Below, piece by piece: positions 61,125 through 63,782 of a stretch of DNA of 63,782 nucleotides. The first letter of the stretch is position 1. Each line of letters begins with the position of its first letter. A model generated the notes under the pieces. That model worked only from the letters and a program-made list of their open reading frames with translations, had not been told where the DNA came from and searched no databases. The position numbers and the translations under genes were made by a program. This DNA comes from a virus, in IMG/VR virus record IMGVR_UViG_3300034120_000744, positions 1 through 63,782 of that record; one strand, given 5' to 3'.

Positions 61125-61692
61125 GGAATACCCCAACTTTCTTTCTTCAGAAGAATTGGAATTAGCAGTAAAGTATTTTGATCTCGTAGAAGAATTTAAT
61201 CTATGGGATCAATCTACTATGCCTTACTGGGACAAAAGGATCTACGAAATTAATCACATGCTAGATCATTTCTCAGATAGGAAAGCCTACGCCACCATGG
61301 TAAACATACTGCTGAGAAAAAGAGATATCATTAACGAATTTGATACTCGTAAAATTAATTCTGACAGTATGAAGTTTATGAAAATGGTGGATGGAGAAGG
61401 TCAGGCCATTCATGCCGACAATGCGGAACTAAATGGAGGACCCCCTATCGCCCCCTGGAGGGTCTATGCGTCCCTAATATATTTAAATGATACATATGAG
61501 GGCGGTCAAACATTTTTCGAGAATTATGGCATAGATATAGAGCCAGAAGCAGGAAAGTTACTGGTATTTTCATGCGATATAGATCATGCTCATGGTGTCA
61601 GAATAGTGAGGTCAGAAATGAGAAAGACCCTCATCTCATTCTGGGGATATGAGAGCGTAAATAAGATGTATAGGTTGAAAGATGACAGATAA
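61051..61692 (+). CDS. 2OG-Fe(II) oxygenase, P4H-like
   Basis: 213 residues if TTG 61051 is used (GTG 61063 also possible). Core: AIHADN (His121-x-Asp123), RVYASLIYLNDTYEGGQTFF, DHAHGV (His181), RKTLISFW (Arg191/Lys192). Typical prolyl 4-hydroxylase-like fold. Followed by a second, different oxygenase with an 11-base overlap. Confidence 0.78.
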   Translation: MEVQVQNSQSLGGTESTQYSTPLIKEYPNFLSSEELELAVKYFDLVEEFNLWDQSTMPYWDKRIYEINHMLDHFSDRKAYATMVNILLRKRDIINEFDTRKINSDSMKFMKMVDGEGQAIHADNAELNGGPPIAPWRVYASLIYLNDTYEGGQTFFENYGIDIEPEAGKLLVFSCDIDHAHGVRIVRSEMRKTLISFWGYESVNKMYRLKDDR

Positions 61693-62185
61693 ATACTTTA
61701 AGAAGGTCAATGCTCCATCGGAGCATGTGTCTAAATTCTTTACTGAAGATAGACTATCTAAATTGGATTGGCTCAACGTTCCTGGATATCAGGGAATTGA
61801 AGTTCCTAGACCCATCTATATGAAAGAGAAATTCTTTCAGTCTCTGGATGAAAAGTACGGGGTATCTGGATGTGCCATATTAAAATTCAGTCCTATGATT
61901 GCATACACCTGGCATAATGATAGCGATAGAAATGCCACCATTAATATGCTTCTCAATCCAGGGCATCACAGTCATAGCATGTTCGGAGAACATGGAAGTG
62001 AATGGCACAAGGAACTGATCGAATTGGTATATGAACAGGATCACTTCTATCTATTCAATACTCAGCATACACATGAGGTTATTAATCTAGATCATGTGAG
62101 ATATCTTTTTACTGCTCGTATCACGGCTGACCCAACTTATGAGGAATTGCTAGAATGGGCGGTGGCTAATGAATGGGTCTCATAA
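61682..62185 (+). CDS. 2OG-Fe(II) oxygenase-like protein
   Basis: 167 residues: YTWHND (His78-x-Asp80), FNTQHTHEVIN (His131), HVRYLFTAR (Arg140) fit an iron and 2OG site of the aspartyl/asparaginyl hydroxylase-like type. Distinct from the P4H-like gene before it. Substrate unknown. Confidence 0.65.
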   Translation: MTDKYFKKVNAPSEHVSKFFTEDRLSKLDWLNVPGYQGIEVPRPIYMKEKFFQSLDEKYGVSGCAILKFSPMIAYTWHNDSDRNATINMLLNPGHHSHSMFGEHGSEWHKELIELVYEQDHFYLFNTQHTHEVINLDHVRYLFTARITADPTYEELLEWAVANEWVS

Positions 62186-62310
62186 AGTATGGATTATTCC
62201 TTGTAGGTTTATACACAATCACCTATACTATAACCAAGATCATCTTGAGGATGAACAAGAAGCAATATAACATTACACACTACTATCCACAGAATGCGAT
62301 AAATGTATGA
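62173..62310 (+). CDS. Small single-helix membrane protein
   Basis: 45 residues, one membrane helix (residues 5-25), then a basic, Asn/Tyr-rich tail. Overlaps the oxygenase by 13 bases and the next ATG. First of three tiny membrane proteins before the origin. Confidence 0.5.
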   Translation: MGLIKYGLFLVGLYTITYTITKIILRMNKKQYNITHYYPQNAINV

Positions 62311-62429
62311 ATCAAAATAGGTACGGAGCGGTAGGCTCAGATTGTCTAACTACATTTCTGGGCGGGTGCTTTACGATTACCCTTATCAGTATAGTAGTAA
62401 TAAGTATACTAGGATGGATCTTCACATGA
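62307..62429 (+). CDS. Small single-helix membrane protein
   Basis: 40 residues: soluble Cys/Gly start, helix (FTITLISIVVISILGWIF). ATGA overlaps on both ends. Unknown. Confidence 0.5.
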   Translation: MNQNRYGAVGSDCLTTFLGGCFTITLISIVVISILGWIFT

Positions 62430-62521
62430 GTCATAAAGAAACAATAGGTATTGCTATCTATTCACTAGGCTGCATTATTGCTGCTATTTGTCTAGGAGAA
62501 TTGCTGCGATTTGTCTACTAA
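62426..62521 (+). CDS. Small single-helix membrane protein
   Basis: 31 residues, mostly one helix (IAIYSLGCIIAAICLGELL). Overlaps the gene before. Last forward gene before the non-coding origin region. Confidence 0.45.
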   Translation: MSHKETIGIAIYSLGCIIAAICLGELLRFVY

Positions 62522-63000
62522 ATACACAATTGCTTGTGGATAAGTTGTGGACAATATGATACAAAATGTGGATAAGAGTATATAACTATTTGAAAAATAT
62601 ATTAGGTGTAATGGGGCACTATACCCCCTCCCTCGTAATGTCAAGAAAAATGGGGCATTTTTATAATATATTTACCAAATATGACCACATATTATTTAAT
62701 TCTGTTTAATTCTAAAAAATTCCAGCAAATTTTGGGGTCCTTCGTAATATGCCCAAAGTTATCCACAACCTGTGGATAATATGTGGGCGGGATGTGTATA
62801 TGTATCCTAGTATAGTATGTATAGTATAGGGGAATACATCATATACCCCACCTGTGGATAACATGTGTATAAAAATATATCGCAGAATCGTAAAAAATTC
62901 TGCGATTTTTTCATGTCCGTCGTAATGTCTAATTTGTAAAATATAAGCGCCCATACCCGCTGTGGATAAAATTGTGGATAACTGTCAAAAATTCTGCGAA
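62522..63000. other. Probable replication origin with DnaA boxes
   Basis: AT-rich stretch with no credible gene. Seven perfect DnaA boxes TTATCCACA: reverse at 62535, 62567, 62771, 62853, 62961 and 62973, forward at 62759. Near matches lie at 62546 and 62864. The 62759/62771 pair is inverted with a 3-base gap. Two direct pairs sit 12-32 bases apart. The centre (about 62650-62740) is very AT-rich and may unwind. Several CGTAA-containing repeats (62634, 62742, 62920, 63014) accompany the boxes. Confidence 0.82.
62881..62911 (+). terminator. Hairpin with T-run in the origin
   Basis: CGCAGAAT / ATTCTGCG stem (8 bp), 8-base loop, then ATTTTTT. A factor-independent terminator that should stop rightward transcription near the origin. 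The flank on the other side is also AT-rich, so it may work both ways. Confidence 0.8.
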
Positions 63001-63071
63001 ATTTTTAAGTTCTTCGTAAAGGGGTATTTTTTACTACGCGGGTAAGATCTTGGCCGCGCCAAGCGCGGCTG

Positions 63072-63389
63072 TCAAGCCACCCTGACGGCAGATGCGGGAA
63101 GTAGTGCCTTCATTGCGCGATATGAGAAATAATCATCCTCTACCCATTCTGACTCTGGCTTATCCTTAAGATCATAGACTGGCTTCCAGAAGTTTGCCCA
63201 CTCTGGGTTATCCACCTTATACTCCCACGGCCTGCCAGAATATGATTCTGTGTATACTAGAACCTTCTGCTGCTCACGCAGCAAATGCAGATCATGTGGG
63301 CGGGACTTGAGAATGCTTCTGCCAATCTCAGCAGGAGTCATACCCTCATACTGAGAGAAGTTATCTGGGTCAATCTGTGTCCATGTCAT
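63072..63389 (-). CDS. Leftward hypothetical protein
   Basis: 105 residues from ATG 63389, because a -10 box ends 6 bases upstream; an ATG five codons earlier lies within the promoter. N-terminal MTWTQIDPDNFSQYEGMTP; centre rich in Trp/Tyr (GRPWEYKVDNPEWANFWKPV). Ends close to the origin. No family recognised. It uses a classical promoter and may be an early gene. Confidence 0.65.
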   Translation of the reverse strand: MTWTQIDPDNFSQYEGMTPAEIGRSILKSRPHDLHLLREQQKVLVYTESYSGRPWEYKVDNPEWANFWKPVYDLKDKPESEWVEDDYFSYRAMKALLPASAVRVA

Positions 63390-63395
63390 ATCTCT

Positions 63396-63424
63396 ACTAT
63401 ACACCCGCCCTCTGACATTGTAAA
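63396..63424 (-). promoter_or_regulatory. Sigma-70-type promoter, leftward, leaderless
   Basis: On the minus strand TTTACA (63424-63419), 17-base spacer, TATAGT (63401-63396), then 6 bases to the ATG. One mismatch in each box. A likely early promoter next to the origin with a leaderless transcript. Confidence 0.75.
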
Positions 63425-63504
63425 GAAAAAAGATGGTGGCTGCTAGGAGTTTTCGAGGCTCCTGCTTTAGTTAACGACTAGGGCGTCCCCTGATAGCCGC
63501 ACCA
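63425..63504 (-). terminator. Complex three-way hairpin ending in a T-run
   Basis: Minus strand reads a long structure: outer TGGTG/CACCA plus GCTA/TAGC pairs, inner AGGG-GACG-CCCT and AGGAG-CCTCGAAAA-CTCCT hairpins, then ATCTTTTTTC. It stands between the leftward genes and right before the next leftward promoter. A terminator or a small structured RNA 3' end. Confidence 0.55.
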
Positions 63505-63513
63505 CCCACCTAT

Positions 63514-63708
63514 TTAATTATTCCAGTATTGTAGCACTTCTACTTTTTGTACGTCAAGCCCAGGCTTGATGTTCCTAAGAGTCAAAGCCTCTTCGAATGA
63601 ATGACGGAGAATATCGGCTCTCATAGTCTTCCCAAGTTCCTCTATTATCTGCACTTCCACCCTCAAATCCACGACCAGGGTTGTAGTCGGGTAGTTCTTC
63701 ATAGTCAC
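63514..63708 (-). CDS. Leftward small protein
   Basis: 64 residues from ATG 63708 or 63702; GAGG precedes by 8 bases. VDLRVEVQIIEELGKTMRADILRHSFEEALTLRNI is a regular alpha/beta stretch. Overlaps another frame that runs off the window end. Unknown. Confidence 0.5.
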   Translation of the reverse strand: MTMKNYPTTTLVVDLRVEVQIIEELGKTMRADILRHSFEEALTLRNIKPGLDVQKVEVLQYWNN

Positions 63709-63781
63709 TCAGCACCTCGTTTACGATACGCGAACCAAGTTCGCCAATTACGGGATCACCAATGCCATAGCGATGTTCGAC
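63575..63781 (-). CDS. Possible partial leftward gene at window edge
   Basis: An open frame of 68 codons enters from the window end (VEHRYGIGDPVIGELGSRIV...) and stops at 63575. It overlaps the 64-residue frame by over 130 bases. Gly/Arg/Ser-rich end (GRGFEGGSADNRG). Only one or both may be real. The start is outside the window. Confidence 0.35.
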   Translation of the reverse strand, partial: VEHRYGIGDPVIGELGSRIVNEVLSDYEELPDYNPGRGFEGGSADNRGTWEDYESRYSPSFIRRGFDS

Positions 63782-63782
63782 C

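Noticed and set aside
62820-62850. TATAGTATG-type repeats in the origin as promoter or iteron array
   Set aside because: The repeats are short and irregular; they fit an AT-rich region but do not form a regular iteron series.
62712-62954. Leftward frame of 80 codons in the origin
   Set aside because: It crosses several DnaA boxes and a hairpin terminator, and has no credible ribosome site or protein-like composition.
1-63782. Lysogeny module
   Set aside because: No integrase, excisionase pair, phage repressor or attachment-site-like repeat was seen; HTH proteins here are not enough to claim it.

Overview
The window is most of the genome of an AT-rich, tailed double-stranded DNA phage of siphovirus type. 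It carries a portal, an HK97-type capsid and protease, a single major tail protein, a very long tape measure, tail-tip and fibre genes, and its own replication genes. I see no tail sheath, integrase or lysogeny repressor. The host is probably an actinobacterium, likely aquatic. The evidence is a WhiB-like iron-sulphur regulator, an FmdB-type zinc ribbon and many start codons placed for leaderless mRNAs. The four 2OG-Fe(II) oxygenase-like genes and the glycan genes resemble the cargo of aquatic phages. No species can be named. Both window ends appear to cut genes, so this is probably a circularly permuted or partial genome.

Layout. 0-8.3 kb: portal, prohead protease/scaffold, major capsid protein, connectors and major tail protein. 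8.4-27 kb: tail assembly chaperones (candidate -1 frameshift), a 3053-residue tape measure with ADP-ribosyltransferase-like and NlpC/P60 domains, tail-tip proteins and an S74-type fibre. 27-40 kb: nucleic-acid genes (HNH, metallophosphoesterase, DnaB-like helicase, DnaG-like primase, ssDNA-binding candidate, DnaE polymerase, MazG, RecA, Cas4/RecB-like nuclease, RuvC-like resolvase). 40-42.8 kb: glycan cassette (two-domain glycosyltransferase, sugar nucleotidyltransferase, FkbM methyltransferase). 43.9-46.2 kb: terminase subunits. 46.2-52.3 kb: nine tRNAs interleaved with small genes, a possible structured RNA, an oxygenase/glycosyltransferase pair and an exported cell-wall hydrolase. 52.3-62.5 kb: many short genes, including three more oxygenases, an rRNA/tRNA methyltransferase, a deaminase, WhiB and a proteasome-like peptidase. 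62.5-63.0 kb: a non-coding, AT-rich region with seven perfect DnaA boxes, probably the origin. 63.0-63.8 kb: leftward genes.

How the parts fit. The phage brings polymerase, helicase, primase, RecA and nucleases but no DnaA or sliding clamp, so it probably recruits host DnaA to the DnaA-box array and the host clamp to its polymerase. A recurring extended -10 box (TGATATAAT or TGGTATAAT) sits just upstream of many genes, often 5-9 bases before the start codon. The tRNAs read A-ending and AGA/ATA codons that the AT-rich genes favour, while the capsid gene uses CGY arginine codons.

The most unusual signals are two. First, a short W-x-G-x-F peptide is shared by the C-terminus of the capsid protease/scaffold and three small unlinked proteins, a candidate prohead-targeting tag. 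Second, a prolyl-hydroxylase-like oxygenase is translationally coupled to a glycosyltransferase resembling the Skp1 hydroxyproline GlcNAc-transferase family, a candidate phage hydroxylation-glycosylation pathway.
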